NCBI GenBank assembly: GCA_019636795.1
Contig: JAHBWW010000004.1
Coordinates: forward strand, 186,001-250,000
Direction of reading: 5' to 3'
Source of the DNA: Phycisphaeraceae bacterium
Lineage (GTDB): Bacteria > Planctomycetota > Phycisphaerae > Phycisphaerales > UBA1924
DNA: 64,000 nt
Position numbers and translations under genes: made by a program. The notes beneath the pieces were generated by a model. The model saw nothing but the letters and a program-made list of their open reading frames with translations, ran no database searches and was not told the origin of the DNA. Each line of letters opens with the position of its first letter. The first letter of the stretch is position 1. Below are positions 42,619-51,732 of this stretch, in pieces.

Positions 42619-43517
42619 GGGAGCTTCTCCTGGCGTTGATTGGCGTGTGCGGCGGCGTGGGCCACGGAAACGAGTTCGAAGTCGTCAATGGTGATGCGTG
42701 CTTCGGCGAGGACGCGGAACGGGGCGGCTTTCTGTTCGGGTGTGACGGGAACGAGCAGCCCGATGCCATTGAGTTGCGGGGCAAATCCGCTGTTTGAGAG
42801 CGATTGCAGTGCCTGCTGGCGTGCGGCCGGCTTGACGTGCAGATGCAGGACCGCGCCGTGCCTCATCTGAGAGACAAAGTCGCTGCATGCGAGGACTTTC
42901 GTGACTTTGCCTCGTTCGAGGGTGGCAACGCGATGGGCGAGTGTTGCGACTTCGTCGATGCGGTGTGAGGCGAAGAGCATGGTGCGGCCGGTGCCGGTGA
43001 GGCTTTTGAGTAGAGTGACGAATTCCTCTCTTCCGACGGCGTCGAGGCTTGCGGTGACTTCGTCGAGGATGAGTACAGGCGGATCGCCGAGGAGCGCGAT
43101 TGCGAGGGCGAGGCGCTGCTTCATGCCTCCGGAGAGATGACGGATTCGTTTTGAACCGTGACCTGAGAGTCCGACGCTGGCGAGAGAGGCGGCTTGCGAG
43201 ACGCGGCGTAGTCCCTTGAGTCTGGCGAAGAAGGAGATGGCGTCGGCGACACCGAGGTCGTCGTAGAAGCCGAGCTCCTGTGGGACATATCCGATGAGGA
43301 GCCTGGCGGCCTTGCCATGCTTGCGGACATTGTGTGCTCCGACGGATATGGAACCACGAAATCGAAGGAGGCCAAGGGCACAGCGAATGAGCGTAGTTTT
43401 TCCTGCTCCGTTGGAGCCCCAGAGGGCGAGGCTGTCTCCGGGTTCGATGGTGAGCGTGACGTCATTGACAGCGGTGTCGCGGCCAAAGCGTTTTGTGACG
43501 TGATTGAAGTTGATCAT
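42615..43517 (-). CDS. nosF: NosF, ABC transporter ATPase for NosZ maturation (300 aa)
   Basis: Walker A LWGSNGAGKTTLIRC, signature LSGGMKQRLALAIALL and Walker B PPVLILDEVTASLD are all intact, with the switch His in FASHRIDE. The C-terminal 90 residues (VLHLHVKPAARQQALQSL) are the usual NosF extension. Its neighbours and 4-bp overlaps with nosD and nosY place it in the NosDFY complex. Confidence 0.94.
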   Translation of the reverse strand: MINFNHVTKRFGRDTAVNDVTLTIEPGDSLALWGSNGAGKTTLIRCALGLLRFRGSISVGAHNVRKHGKAARLLIGYVPQELGFYDDLGVADAISFFARLKGLRRVSQAASLASVGLSGHGSKRIRHLSGGMKQRLALAIALLGDPPVLILDEVTASLDAVGREEFVTLLKSLTGTGRTMLFASHRIDEVATLAHRVATLERGKVTKVLACSDFVSQMRHGAVLHLHVKPAARQQALQSLSNSGFAPQLNGIGLLVPVTPEQKAAPFRVLAEARITIDDFELVSVAHAAAHANQRQEKLP

Positions 43518-44983
43518 GCGAGGGCTCCGATCGATGCATCCGCCTCTGGAGGGGCTTGTGCGTGCGATGTGCGCTGGAAAGCGAGCAACATGATGGTTGT
43601 GCTGAGCAGAATGAGTGCTGCTCCGCTTGCGAACAAGGCGGGTGCAGGGTTGGCGTTCATTGCGGGGTTTGGTCTGACGGGAACAGGGCGCATGAGCGGG
43701 ACTTCGTCGACGAACTTTGGCTCTGGACGAACTGCGGGGATTGCGCGTCCGACGAATTCGATTGCCTGTTGGGCGGGGCTGAAGAGGAAGAGGCGCAGTG
43801 AGGGTTGTTTGTCCATGAGGTTTTCGAAGAGGGTGTAGGACTCGTGAACGAAATCGCCGATGCCGTCGTTGTTCTGGTCGTATCCGGTGTAGTCGCTCCA
43901 GAAGTTCCCTCGCTCGCCTCTCCAGAATTGATTGGCGTCGAGCGAACCGCGACCGGCAACGGCGATCTGATTGATGTTTTCGATGAAGTTGTTGTCGACG
44001 AGTTCGTTGTTTCGTGCAGAGGGGAGGAATGTGATGCCGACGTCGTTGTAGGCGATGGTGTTGCCAGTGAACTCGCCTGGCTGCGTGCTTGTGAATGGAG
44101 AGCCGTCAATGTACACGCCGGATCGGTTGCCGACGATGATGTTGTCGCGGACGGAGAACTGGTCGGTTTCCTTGAGTCCGATGCCATAACCGCTTGGGCC
44201 GCGGTTTTTGATGAGGCGATTACGGGTGAGTTTGACTCCGGTGCTGTACATCAGGTAGATGCCTACGGAGTTTCGGGTGAACTCGTTGTCTTCGATGATG
44301 ATGTTGTCGCTGAACATGAGGTGCAAGCCGTAGCGGCAGTCGTACCCGGTGTTGCTGCGAACAACGACGTCATTTGAATACCAGAGTATGGCGTCGCGTC
44401 CGTCGTGGATGATGTTGTTTTCGATGATGGTTCGGTCGGCGCGCCACAGTCGGAGGCCGTCGCCGCGGCGAGCAATATCGAGTATTTTACCTCCGATACG
44501 ATTTCCAATAATGCGTCCGTCGGGTGCCTGACGAAGGTCGATTCCAAAGAGGATATTTTCGAGGGTATTGTCTTGAAGTGTGACGTCCGAAGCGAGGACG
44601 CGGATTGCGGCGTTCTCGTTGTCGAGGTCGATTCCGGTGTTGCGAATTGTAAAGCCGCGCACAGTGACATTTGGGGCGTTGATTTCGATGATGTCTCCGG
44701 ACCCGCCGCCGTCGATGATGACGCGTCCTTGTGCGATAAGGGAAATGGTCTTGTCGATGACGAGGTGTTCGTGGTAGGTTCCTGCCGAGACGATGATTGT
44801 GTCACCTGGACTTGCTGCCTGGATGCGTTGACCGATTTCGCCGAGCGTGCGCGGGGTGCTGGTGGTGCTGTTGAACTTCGGTTCAGTATGCACTGGTGAT
44901 TGGGCCGGAGTTGGCGATGCGGCAGTACATGCCATTGCGGCGACGAGAAGGACTTTGAATTGGAGTGAGATGCGATTCATCAT
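43514..44983 (-). CDS. nosD: NosD, periplasmic beta-helix protein for NosZ maturation (489 aa)
   Basis: A signal peptide (FKVLLVAAMACTAASPTPAQ) is followed by a right-handed beta-helix of parallel repeats (TIIENNIIHDGRDAILWYS, GLHLMFSDNIIIEDNEF, GIYLMYSTGVKLTRN), the NosD/CASH fold. The C-terminus has an added helix (ALFASGAALILLSTTIMLLAF) that would anchor it in the membrane, which not all NosD proteins have. It overlaps nosF by 4 bp and follows the membrane gene by 1 bp. Confidence 0.93.
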   Translation of the reverse strand: MMNRISLQFKVLLVAAMACTAASPTPAQSPVHTEPKFNSTTSTPRTLGEIGQRIQAASPGDTIIVSAGTYHEHLVIDKTISLIAQGRVIIDGGGSGDIIEINAPNVTVRGFTIRNTGIDLDNENAAIRVLASDVTLQDNTLENILFGIDLRQAPDGRIIGNRIGGKILDIARRGDGLRLWRADRTIIENNIIHDGRDAILWYSNDVVVRSNTGYDCRYGLHLMFSDNIIIEDNEFTRNSVGIYLMYSTGVKLTRNRLIKNRGPSGYGIGLKETDQFSVRDNIIVGNRSGVYIDGSPFTSTQPGEFTGNTIAYNDVGITFLPSARNNELVDNNFIENINQIAVAGRGSLDANQFWRGERGNFWSDYTGYDQNNDGIGDFVHESYTLFENLMDKQPSLRLFLFSPAQQAIEFVGRAIPAVRPEPKFVDEVPLMRPVPVRPNPAMNANPAPALFASGAALILLSTTIMLLAFQRTSHAQAPPEADASIGALA

Positions 44984-44984
44984 T

Positions 44985-45662
44985 TCACACTGAGGTTGAT
45001 GCTGTGCTCTGTGATTTCAAGCGGAGTTGCAGGGGGCGGTATGCTCGACGGTGAAAGTAGAAGCCGATGATGATGAGGATTGCGGCGGCGACTGCGAGGT
45101 GGTACCCGATGCCGAACTCGGCGTAGGTTTTGAACTGACCGATACCTCCTTCGCCGATGACTGTGGGTATGAACGGTTTGACGGAGGACGAGAGTGGCGC
45201 GTCGGGATCGAGGTTGAGACCGAAAGTGCGCATCCAGAAGTAGAGATCTGCGATGAAGGCGACGGGAAATGTCACTGCTGGGATTGCGAGGAGGACAGCC
45301 CATTTGCTGTGAATGAATGCTGCGCCTTCGACGAGCAGGAACATTGCGATGATCATCCATACTGCGACAGATCGTTCGAATGCGGCGGCTTCGCCGAGCG
45401 GGCGCATACCGATGTAGTGGTTGAGGCCGTCAATTTCGCGAACGTCTCCGGTGAGGTGGTTGCAGTATGCGGTGAGGAAGAGGCCATTGGGATATTGCGG
45501 CGCGTCGAGTTCCATGTGCCAGTATGGGAAGAAGATGGAGACAAGAAGCAGGACGCGGGCTGCCATGAGGATGAAAGTGGGTGTGAGATAGCGAAATCGG
45601 TTGGCTTGCAGGTCGTGCTCAGGGACTCGCGGCCCGATGAGTGTGCGGAGGAAAGTGCCCAT
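44985..45662 (-). CDS. multi-pass membrane protein of the nos cluster (225 aa)
   Basis: Four to five hydrophobic helices (TFILMAARVLLLVSIFFPYW, VAVWMIIAMFLLVEGAAFI, WAVLLAIPAVTFPVAFIADL, LAVAAAILIIIGFYF). A loop between the first two carries CNHLTGDVREIDGLNHYIGM with Cys and His residues. It lies between nosZ and nosD, the position where clade II nos clusters encode a membrane protein (nosB in some genera). A role in maturation or electron supply is inferred from position; I do not claim orthology to NosB. Confidence 0.7.
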   Translation of the reverse strand: MGTFLRTLIGPRVPEHDLQANRFRYLTPTFILMAARVLLLVSIFFPYWHMELDAPQYPNGLFLTAYCNHLTGDVREIDGLNHYIGMRPLGEAAAFERSVAVWMIIAMFLLVEGAAFIHSKWAVLLAIPAVTFPVAFIADLYFWMRTFGLNLDPDAPLSSSVKPFIPTVIGEGGIGQFKTYAEFGIGYHLAVAAAILIIIGFYFHRRAYRPLQLRLKSQSTASTSV

Positions 45663-45749
45663 GCTGGACTCCCGAATGGTGTTGTGCGCGTGCTTGGGCG
45701 CGACTGAAAAGCCCGCTGCGATCGTCAGACCGCTGCGGACTGGCGTGTG

Positions 45750-47828
45750 TTACTCAATGGCTGCGGAATTGTGAGACTTTGGTTTGACGTGGAGGTAGCC
45801 CATCATTTCAAGATGCAACGCGGAGCAGAACTCGGTGCAGTAGAAGGGATAGGTGCCGGGGCGATCGGCGACGAACTTGATCTCAGCGAACTCTCCTGGT
45901 TCGAGAGAGAGGTTGATGTTGTAGCCACCGATGCAGAATCCGTGTGTGGCGTCCATGGCAGTTTCGAGAGCTGTGATGCGCCATGTGACGGAGTCGCCCT
46001 CGGTGACTTCGACATGCTCGGGGAAGAAGTGACTGCGGACTGCGGTCATGGTGACGAGCACGTTGTTGCCATTGCGAACGACACCCTCCTGGCCTTTTTT
46101 GGGTGCGATGGGAGAGAGACGTTGCGTGTGCGGATCCCAGCCGACTTCGGGGTAGACGGTCCAGGTCTTGAGTTTGTCGGCCTTGATCATCTGGCAATAG
46201 TGGGGCTCGCCGACGCCGATGGGGCTGTCGTAGATGACAGGCATGGTGTTGCCAGGTTGGGCGATGTCGAGGAGTTGGAAGTTCTGCGGCAGGAGCGGCC
46301 CGGTGGGCAGGAAGCGATCGACCGACCACTTGCTCATGGAGATGAGATACTTTCCATCGGGGCTGACGGTGTCGCCTTCAGCGGCGGAGAGGTGCCCGAT
46401 GTTGTACTGGACTGGTGTTTTCTGAACGAGTTTCCAAGGCTGTTCGGCGTTGAGTTTTGCATACTCTCCGCCGAGGGTCCATCGAGCGACAGCGGAGTCG
46501 AGGAAGAGGGATGTGTATGCGTAGCCCTTGTCGTCGAACTGGGTATGAAGTGGCCCGAGGCCGAGTTCGACCTGTGCTTCCATGACGGCGTCGAAGTCGA
46601 GGACGGGCACGCCGTATGCGTCGGATCCGGAGAACTTCTTTTGTGCGATTGCGTTCTTGATTTTGTCGATTGAGTAGACGGTGACGTGCGGGTCGAGTTT
46701 GCCTGCGACGACGATGAACTGTCCGTTGGGTGTGACATCCACGCCGTGCGGGCTCTTGGGCTCAGGCGCGAAGTACATGATTTCGTCTTCGATCAGAGTC
46801 GAGAGCGAGAGAACGGGGAAGCCGTTGATGGATTGTGCCTTGCCAGCGACGAATGCGGCTTCTGCTTTTTTCCAGTTGATAATGTGGAGGTAGTCCATGT
46901 CGCGTTTGCTTGCGCCGGCTTCGAATGGGGGATTGCCGCGTTCGACGCCACCGGTTGCCATTTCGGTGTTGAAGGAGTTGATGAAGATCCAGCCGTCGCT
47001 GGCGAGTTTTCCTGCGTCGGCAAGATCCTGCCAGTAGGGCGGGAGTTCGAGTGCGAAGGACTTAGATTCGTCGATGCGTCCTTTGGCACGATCAAACTTC
47101 CACATCGTGACCATTCCGCGATAGGACTCTTTGTACTCTTCCGGCGGGGCGTAGCCGTAGCCGAGGACAGTGGCGTACTGTCCGCCTTCGATGATGTACT
47201 CGGTGTTGGGGGTGACGAAGGCTGCGCCGTGATCGCTGATTGTGAGCGGGTTCTTGACGATCTGCTTGGTTTCCCAGTCGCGCAGGTCGATGACTGCGAC
47301 GCGCGCATTGGCTTTGTCTCCGATGAAGAGGAAATCTCCGTCGTAGTCACCCTTGGTTTCGGAGAGTGCGGGATGGTGCGTGTCGCCCCAGGTGACGGGT
47401 TTGCCGTTGATTTTGAGGGATTCGATGGCGCGATCTTCATCTCCGGAATAGCCGTAGCCTTGCCATGGCTCGGGTGTGAAGACGGCGATCGTGCGCAGCA
47501 GTCGCATGCTGGGGACGCCGATGGCATGGATCTGCCCGCTGTGGCCTCCGGAAGAGAAAAGCACGTATTCGTCGTGGCGGCCGCTGGGCATGAAGGTCTT
47601 TGCAGCCGCGAGCAAGTCATCGACATTGAGACTGCGCTCGTTGGCGATGCGAGTCAGTTGTGCGACTTGCTCGGGGGTGAGCTCGATGGGCCTGACCTCC
47701 TGTGTGCCGCGGCGTCTTCGGCCTTCCTGCTGGGCATCGGCTTCGGGTGTGACGAAGGTCATGATGGATCCCACCGCCATAATCATGGCCAGAGCATTGA
47801 GAGGAGAGGAACGCCGTTTGTGTTTCAT
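45750..47828 (-). CDS. nosZ: nitrous-oxide reductase, clade II type (692 aa)
   Basis: Reduces N2O to N2 outside the cytoplasm. The ATG at 47828 follows CAGGAGAA. The signal (MKHKRRSSPLNALAMIMAVG) is a Sec type without a twin-Arg RRxFLK motif, as in clade II. Seven His for the CuZ centre are visible: DTHHPAL (two), TISDHGAA, DYLHIINW, KSPHGVDV, GPLHTQFD and NIGHLSAA. The CuA domain at the end has DATHGFCIGG and YCTEFCSALHLEMMGY, giving both Cys, both His and Met. The cytochrome gene lies 61 bp upstream. No nosR or nosX is present, consistent with clade II. Confidence 0.96.
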   Translation of the reverse strand: MKHKRRSSPLNALAMIMAVGSIMTFVTPEADAQQEGRRRRGTQEVRPIELTPEQVAQLTRIANERSLNVDDLLAAAKTFMPSGRHDEYVLFSSGGHSGQIHAIGVPSMRLLRTIAVFTPEPWQGYGYSGDEDRAIESLKINGKPVTWGDTHHPALSETKGDYDGDFLFIGDKANARVAVIDLRDWETKQIVKNPLTISDHGAAFVTPNTEYIIEGGQYATVLGYGYAPPEEYKESYRGMVTMWKFDRAKGRIDESKSFALELPPYWQDLADAGKLASDGWIFINSFNTEMATGGVERGNPPFEAGASKRDMDYLHIINWKKAEAAFVAGKAQSINGFPVLSLSTLIEDEIMYFAPEPKSPHGVDVTPNGQFIVVAGKLDPHVTVYSIDKIKNAIAQKKFSGSDAYGVPVLDFDAVMEAQVELGLGPLHTQFDDKGYAYTSLFLDSAVARWTLGGEYAKLNAEQPWKLVQKTPVQYNIGHLSAAEGDTVSPDGKYLISMSKWSVDRFLPTGPLLPQNFQLLDIAQPGNTMPVIYDSPIGVGEPHYCQMIKADKLKTWTVYPEVGWDPHTQRLSPIAPKKGQEGVVRNGNNVLVTMTAVRSHFFPEHVEVTEGDSVTWRITALETAMDATHGFCIGGYNINLSLEPGEFAEIKFVADRPGTYPFYCTEFCSALHLEMMGYLHVKPKSHNSAAIE

Positions 47829-47889
47829 GTCGATTCTCCTGGGTTGCAATGACGGGCGCTCCGACAGGGAGCTTCGCATTGCAGGTGAG

Positions 47890-48834
47890 TTACTTGGGGT
47901 TTGCCGAACCATGAGCGTCGCCTTGCAGAGTGCGCAGGTAGGCGATGACATCGAGAATGTCGTCTTGGGACATTGCCGGGTTTCCGCCTTTGGGTGGCAT
48001 CTGAATTCCGGTCGTGTTTTTGGGGTCAGAAGGGGAGCGGCCCTGCGTTATGAACGCGAGCAGTGCGTCGTCGTCGATGGACTTGATGAAGTCGTTGCGG
48101 ACGAGTGCCTTACCGTTTCCTGCGACGCCGGTGCCTGATTTGCCGTGACAAGCCATGCATGAGGAGTGATAGATTCTGTCGCCGCTGGCTATCCACTCGG
48201 CGAGTTCCGGATCGCCGCCAGCAGCTGCGAGTGCTGAGTCGAGTTGGGAGGCCGTGGGTGTTTTGTCGACAACCATTTCGGGGAGTTCGGGCATCCTGCG
48301 CGGATCCTGAAGCCCGCGTAGGTATACGACGATGTGATGGAGGTCGTCGTTTGTGAGATCGTCGCGTCCGGCCAAGGGTGGCATAGGAATGGGCTTGCCA
48401 GTTGGGCGACCGGTGATGATGAACTGCCGGAGCATTTCGTCATCCTGCAACGCGACGAAGTCACTTTCGACGAGGTTTTTTCCGAGTCCGGTTGCGCCTT
48501 TACCAGACGTGCCGTGACATGCGGCGCAGGCAGAGGCGAAGAGTTCGCGGCCGTGAATCGCTGCATCGAGCGTGAGCATTGGGCCTGGGGCTGAAGCAAT
48601 GAGTCGTTCGTAGGCCTGGGCTTGCTCGATTGCGAGTTGGCGTTGGTCTTCGCGTTCGCGCCATGAGCTGTAGATTCTCCAGCCACCGGTGCCGAGGATC
48701 AGTGTCGAGATTGACAACGCCCAGAGGAGCGCGATACCGGCTTCGCGGAATCCGTTTCCCGGCATGTGTCTCCCATGGGGAAGGTCGGAGATTCGGCGAG
48801 GGCGATTCTGAACGGTTTTGGTTTGGGAGGTCAT
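47890..48834 (-). CDS. membrane-anchored dihaem cytochrome c (314 aa)
   Basis: The ATG at 48834 follows GAGGACTC. An N-terminal helix (EAGIALLWALSISTLILGTGG) anchors it. Two c-type domains follow, with haem sites CAACHGTSG and CMACHGKSG; each has a distal Met candidate (KPIPMPPLAG; TGIQMPPKGG). Its place directly ahead of nosZ suggests it carries electrons from the quinone pool or bc complex to N2O reductase, like NosC proteins of clade II clusters. It is the first gene of the operon. Confidence 0.92.
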   Translation of the reverse strand: MTSQTKTVQNRPRRISDLPHGRHMPGNGFREAGIALLWALSISTLILGTGGWRIYSSWREREDQRQLAIEQAQAYERLIASAPGPMLTLDAAIHGRELFASACAACHGTSGKGATGLGKNLVESDFVALQDDEMLRQFIITGRPTGKPIPMPPLAGRDDLTNDDLHHIVVYLRGLQDPRRMPELPEMVVDKTPTASQLDSALAAAGGDPELAEWIASGDRIYHSSCMACHGKSGTGVAGNGKALVRNDFIKSIDDDALLAFITQGRSPSDPKNTTGIQMPPKGGNPAMSQDDILDVIAYLRTLQGDAHGSANPK

Positions 48835-48870
48835 CGAAGAGTCCTCGTGGCTACAGAAAGGCATAACTGG

Positions 48871-48910
48871 AGATCTATATAGATTTATCGGTAATCTAGT
48901 ACCAAGTCAA
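48871..48910 (-). promoter_or_regulatory. candidate nos operon promoter with inverted-repeat operator
   Basis: On the minus strand TTGACT (48905-48910) is a good -35; 17 bp on lies TAAATC (48882-48887), a weak -10. An inverted repeat AGATT-7 bp-AATCT (48881-48897) fills the spacer, and an adjacent imperfect palindrome AGATCTATATAGATTT (48871-48886) overlaps the -10. Such placement fits a repressor; the two Rrf2 proteins of the block are candidates. The region to 49145 holds no gene. Confidence 0.5.
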
Positions 48911-49080
48911 GAGAACTCTGCGATAATTTTTGGTAGCCGATAGCACCGCGGAGTTGTCAAGAGACTGCGCTTTTGGCCTGACGCAGTGCGTATGAGTCGA
49001 GCACGATTTTCTGGCATGGTGCTGACTGTGCCTGCGCGAATTGCCAGGAGATTGACTGCCAGCCTGATGCGTCAATAAAG

Positions 49081-49115
49081 ACAAACCCCGCCGAGTCGTT
49101 TCCGTCTCGACGGGG
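49081..49115 (-). terminator. terminator after the dockerin-tailed gene
   Basis: Read on the minus strand, CCCCGTCGAG / CTCGGCGGGG (one mismatch) with a 10-nt loop is followed by TTTGTCTTT. It begins 31 bp after the stop of the gene at 49146. Confidence 0.8.
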
Positions 49116-49145
49116 AGGATTGTTCTGAGGCTTTGAGGGTTGGAG

Positions 49146-50492
49146 TTACGGGCAGCCTGCTGCGTATGCGTGGAGGAACTGCTGCACGTCGAAGAAGTCG
49201 AGGTTGCCGTTGCCGTCAAAGTCTGCTGCCGGGTTTCCCTGCGAGTAGAGGTTCAGGAACATCTGGACATCGAAGAAGTCGAGGAGGCCGTCGCCATTGA
49301 GGTCAATGCGGCAGGGGCGACCAAAGTCGAAGGTGGCGTTGCCGTTTGGCCCGGACGGGAGACCCTCGAGTTCGATGATCTGGGACTTGATGCGATCGAA
49401 TTCAACCGTGGGGTCTTGTGGCATCACCCGGAGCACCACAGGACCTGTGGTCATGCCTTCGTAGACATTCGGAATCTGAACGAAGAAGGGTTCGGTGTCG
49501 CACGATGAGAGCGCGACGGTGTCCTGGCCCGTGACATCATCCTGCTCGATCGAGTAGACGAGGCAGGTGGGGAGACGGTCGAAGCGGATGAGTGGTTGGC
49601 TTGTCTGTCCGCCCTGAACCATGTTGCCCAAGTTGCAGATCAATTGGCCGTTCTCGCCGATGAGGCAGATGATCGTGATGTGGCTGAATGTGCCTTCGGA
49701 GGTGAGTTCGAACACCGGGTCTGCGTTGGGAAAGTCGACGCGGGTGAAGTTGTATGAGACCTGCTCGGTGGGGAAGTGCTGACCGGGAGCGCTCTCCAGC
49801 GTGAGGCTTGGAGTGGCTTTGCGGGGCGTGGCCACGAGGTCCATTCGAACCGCTGCCTCTCGCACTTTCTGGATGGCTGGCAAGAGCAGACCGATGAGGA
49901 TGGCCTCGTCATCTGGTGTTGCGATGACCAGACCATCTGGGGTGGTGTCCATGGCCGTGCCTTCGCCTGGGGCCACATGTCCCACGCCTGAGATGTGAAC
50001 GGGATCGACCCACAAGTAGGTTCGCCAGGGGTCCGCATCGCACGATACGCTCGACGAGGTGAGATCGCTCGGGTAGAACCAGAGCGATTGCGGGTGGGTT
50101 TCGATCTTGATGAGTTTGGGCCCGGGAGAAGCGGGAGAGTAGACGCCGGACCAGACTCGAAGCGGGTTGGTGGGGTCGGCGAACTGGCCAGCGAAGGGCG
50201 CGTGTGCTTGCGAGAACTCAATCCCGCTCACCCAGCCGCCACCGATAACTCCATCCGAAGCCTGTTGCCACATGGGAGCGCTTGCCTGGACATCGAACTG
50301 CGTGCTCGCAAGGGCGAAGGCAGAGGCGGGGAAATGCGCGAAGACGTTGATGAACGCCGATTCGCCGAAGGCCACGGTGGAGCGGTCGCTTGTGATGCCG
50401 AGGCGACAATCTGTTGACGCGAGAGAGGTGCTCGCGCCGGCCGCTGCGACGAGAGCGGCTCCCATGAAACGATTCCATGACTTGACTTGCAT
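49146..50492 (-). CDS. secreted protein with GC-type dockerin tail (448 aa)
   Basis: The ATG at 50492 gives a signal peptide (MGAALVAAAGASTSLAS). The body begins with a cohesin- or Ig-like beta region (STVAFGESAFINVFAHFPAS, ASTQFDVQASAPMW) and includes AIQKVREAAVRMDLV. The tail has two calcium-loop-like repeats (DLNGDGLLDFFDVQMFL; DFDGNGNLDFFDVQQFL) and ends AAGCP, like the CotH protein at 5817. Function unknown. A divergent hydrolase gene begins 295 bp away. Confidence 0.82.
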   Translation of the reverse strand: MQVKSWNRFMGAALVAAAGASTSLASTDCRLGITSDRSTVAFGESAFINVFAHFPASAFALASTQFDVQASAPMWQQASDGVIGGGWVSGIEFSQAHAPFAGQFADPTNPLRVWSGVYSPASPGPKLIKIETHPQSLWFYPSDLTSSSVSCDADPWRTYLWVDPVHISGVGHVAPGEGTAMDTTPDGLVIATPDDEAILIGLLLPAIQKVREAAVRMDLVATPRKATPSLTLESAPGQHFPTEQVSYNFTRVDFPNADPVFELTSEGTFSHITIICLIGENGQLICNLGNMVQGGQTSQPLIRFDRLPTCLVYSIEQDDVTGQDTVALSSCDTEPFFVQIPNVYEGMTTGPVVLRVMPQDPTVEFDRIKSQIIELEGLPSGPNGNATFDFGRPCRIDLNGDGLLDFFDVQMFLNLYSQGNPAADFDGNGNLDFFDVQQFLHAYAAGCP

Positions 50493-50787
50493 TGCTGTGT
50501 TCCTTTTCCTGCTGTCCGATCTGGACAACGGTTCTGTGTTCCGGCCTCTGCCCACATTGGCTGGAGGCGTTGAGCTGGGCTGCCCGGAACACCACGCGAA
50601 GAACGGCAGCGTGGTGCGCCACATTGAGGGCAAAATTGTGGTTGTGGGCTTCAGAGTGATGAACTTGGGCTACAAATGTGTGGCGCAGCTGGCGAATCGA
50701 TTACGCGTTGTGGTAGGCGAAGGTCTGGTCGTAGGGCCAGGTCAACCCGCAACACGGACGGATCTCGTGTGTAATTCGAGTACAACC
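50493..50787. other. divergent gap, dockerin-tailed gene / hydrolase
   Basis: 295 bp between divergent starts. Promoters must lie here, but no clear pair, repeat or extra gene is visible. Confidence 0.4.
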
Positions 50788-51732
50788 ATGCGACAGCGAA
50801 AGTCTCAACCCATGTTTTGTTTCTGGCTTGCGACCATGATGCTTTTCGGCGGTCTTGCATCGTGCGAGGGGGAGAATCCGTCGCGTCTCGAGGAGATGCT
50901 GTCTGTTCCGAGTCGGTCAGAGTCAGGGACTGTTGAAGTACTCACGATTGAGGCCCATGGGCATCAGTTTGAAGCCGTGGTGCACACACCTTCGCCTTCG
51001 AGGAACACGGGCTGGGCAGTGCTCATGATTGGCGGCGGACTGGGGAACACGCTTGATTGGGATGTTCCGGGGTCTCTCATTCACAACGGGGAGTCGATGC
51101 AGTTGACTATCAGCGGAGAGCCACATGCGGATGCGCCGCTGCTGCGTGCTGCGTTGGTCAGCGAGGGCTTGACGGTGCTGCATTGGAGCACGATTGCACA
51201 CGGTGATCCGCTTGCCGATCAATGGCCGACGATGGCAACTGCTCGTACGCAGGCAGAACTACTGGAGCAGGCTCGTGCGGCGCTTGGCATGCTTCGAGCA
51301 AGGCCAGGAGTGCGAGTGGATCGGGTGCTCTTGCTGGGGCACAGCCAGGGAGCGATGCGAGCGTGGTCACTGGCGTCGGAGGACCGGAGCGTTGCGGGGT
51401 TGATTCTGCTCGCGCCAGCCTACTTCTCTCGCGATGAACGTGTGGCGGGGTCGCTAGCAAAGCAAGGGCTTTCGTTTGGCGAGGATGTTGTTCGCGTGTG
51501 CGGGATAAGAACTCTGGCGATTTTTGGCGCGTTAGATAAATCTTCAGCGGTGAATGCTGATGCCGCCCTCATGCTCATGAACTCTCCGGGCTTTGAGAAA
51601 CTGAGCGTGCATGTTCTGCCGCGGCTTGGGCATCAACTGGGTCCACAGGTTGGAGATCTGTCTGGCCCGATCGATGCGAGCGTGATTCGCACTGTCACAG
51701 AATGGAGCCTGCAGTTTGTCAACACTCCATGA
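50788..51732 (+). CDS. alpha/beta-hydrolase, probable lipoprotein (314 aa)
   Basis: The N-terminus has a hydrophobic stretch ending LFGGLASC, a lipobox. The hydrolase fold shows LMIGGGLGN (oxyanion region), VLLLGHSQGAMRAWSLA with nucleophile Ser, an Asp in IFGALDKSS, and a His in VLPRLGHQLG. Substrate unknown. An internal ATG at 50812 is an equally possible start. The end overlaps the next gene by 17 bp. Confidence 0.82.
   Translation: MRQRKSQPMFCFWLATMMLFGGLASCEGENPSRLEEMLSVPSRSESGTVEVLTIEAHGHQFEAVVHTPSPSRNTGWAVLMIGGGLGNTLDWDVPGSLIHNGESMQLTISGEPHADAPLLRAALVSEGLTVLHWSTIAHGDPLADQWPTMATARTQAELLEQARAALGMLRARPGVRVDRVLLLGHSQGAMRAWSLASEDRSVAGLILLAPAYFSRDERVAGSLAKQGLSFGEDVVRVCGIRTLAIFGALDKSSAVNADAALMLMNSPGFEKLSVHVLPRLGHQLGPQVGDLSGPIDASVIRTVTEWSLQFVNTP

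Noticed and set aside
46686-47852. 388-codon plus-strand ORF across nosZ
   Set aside because: Antisense of a gene with all ligands conserved; no recognisable product.
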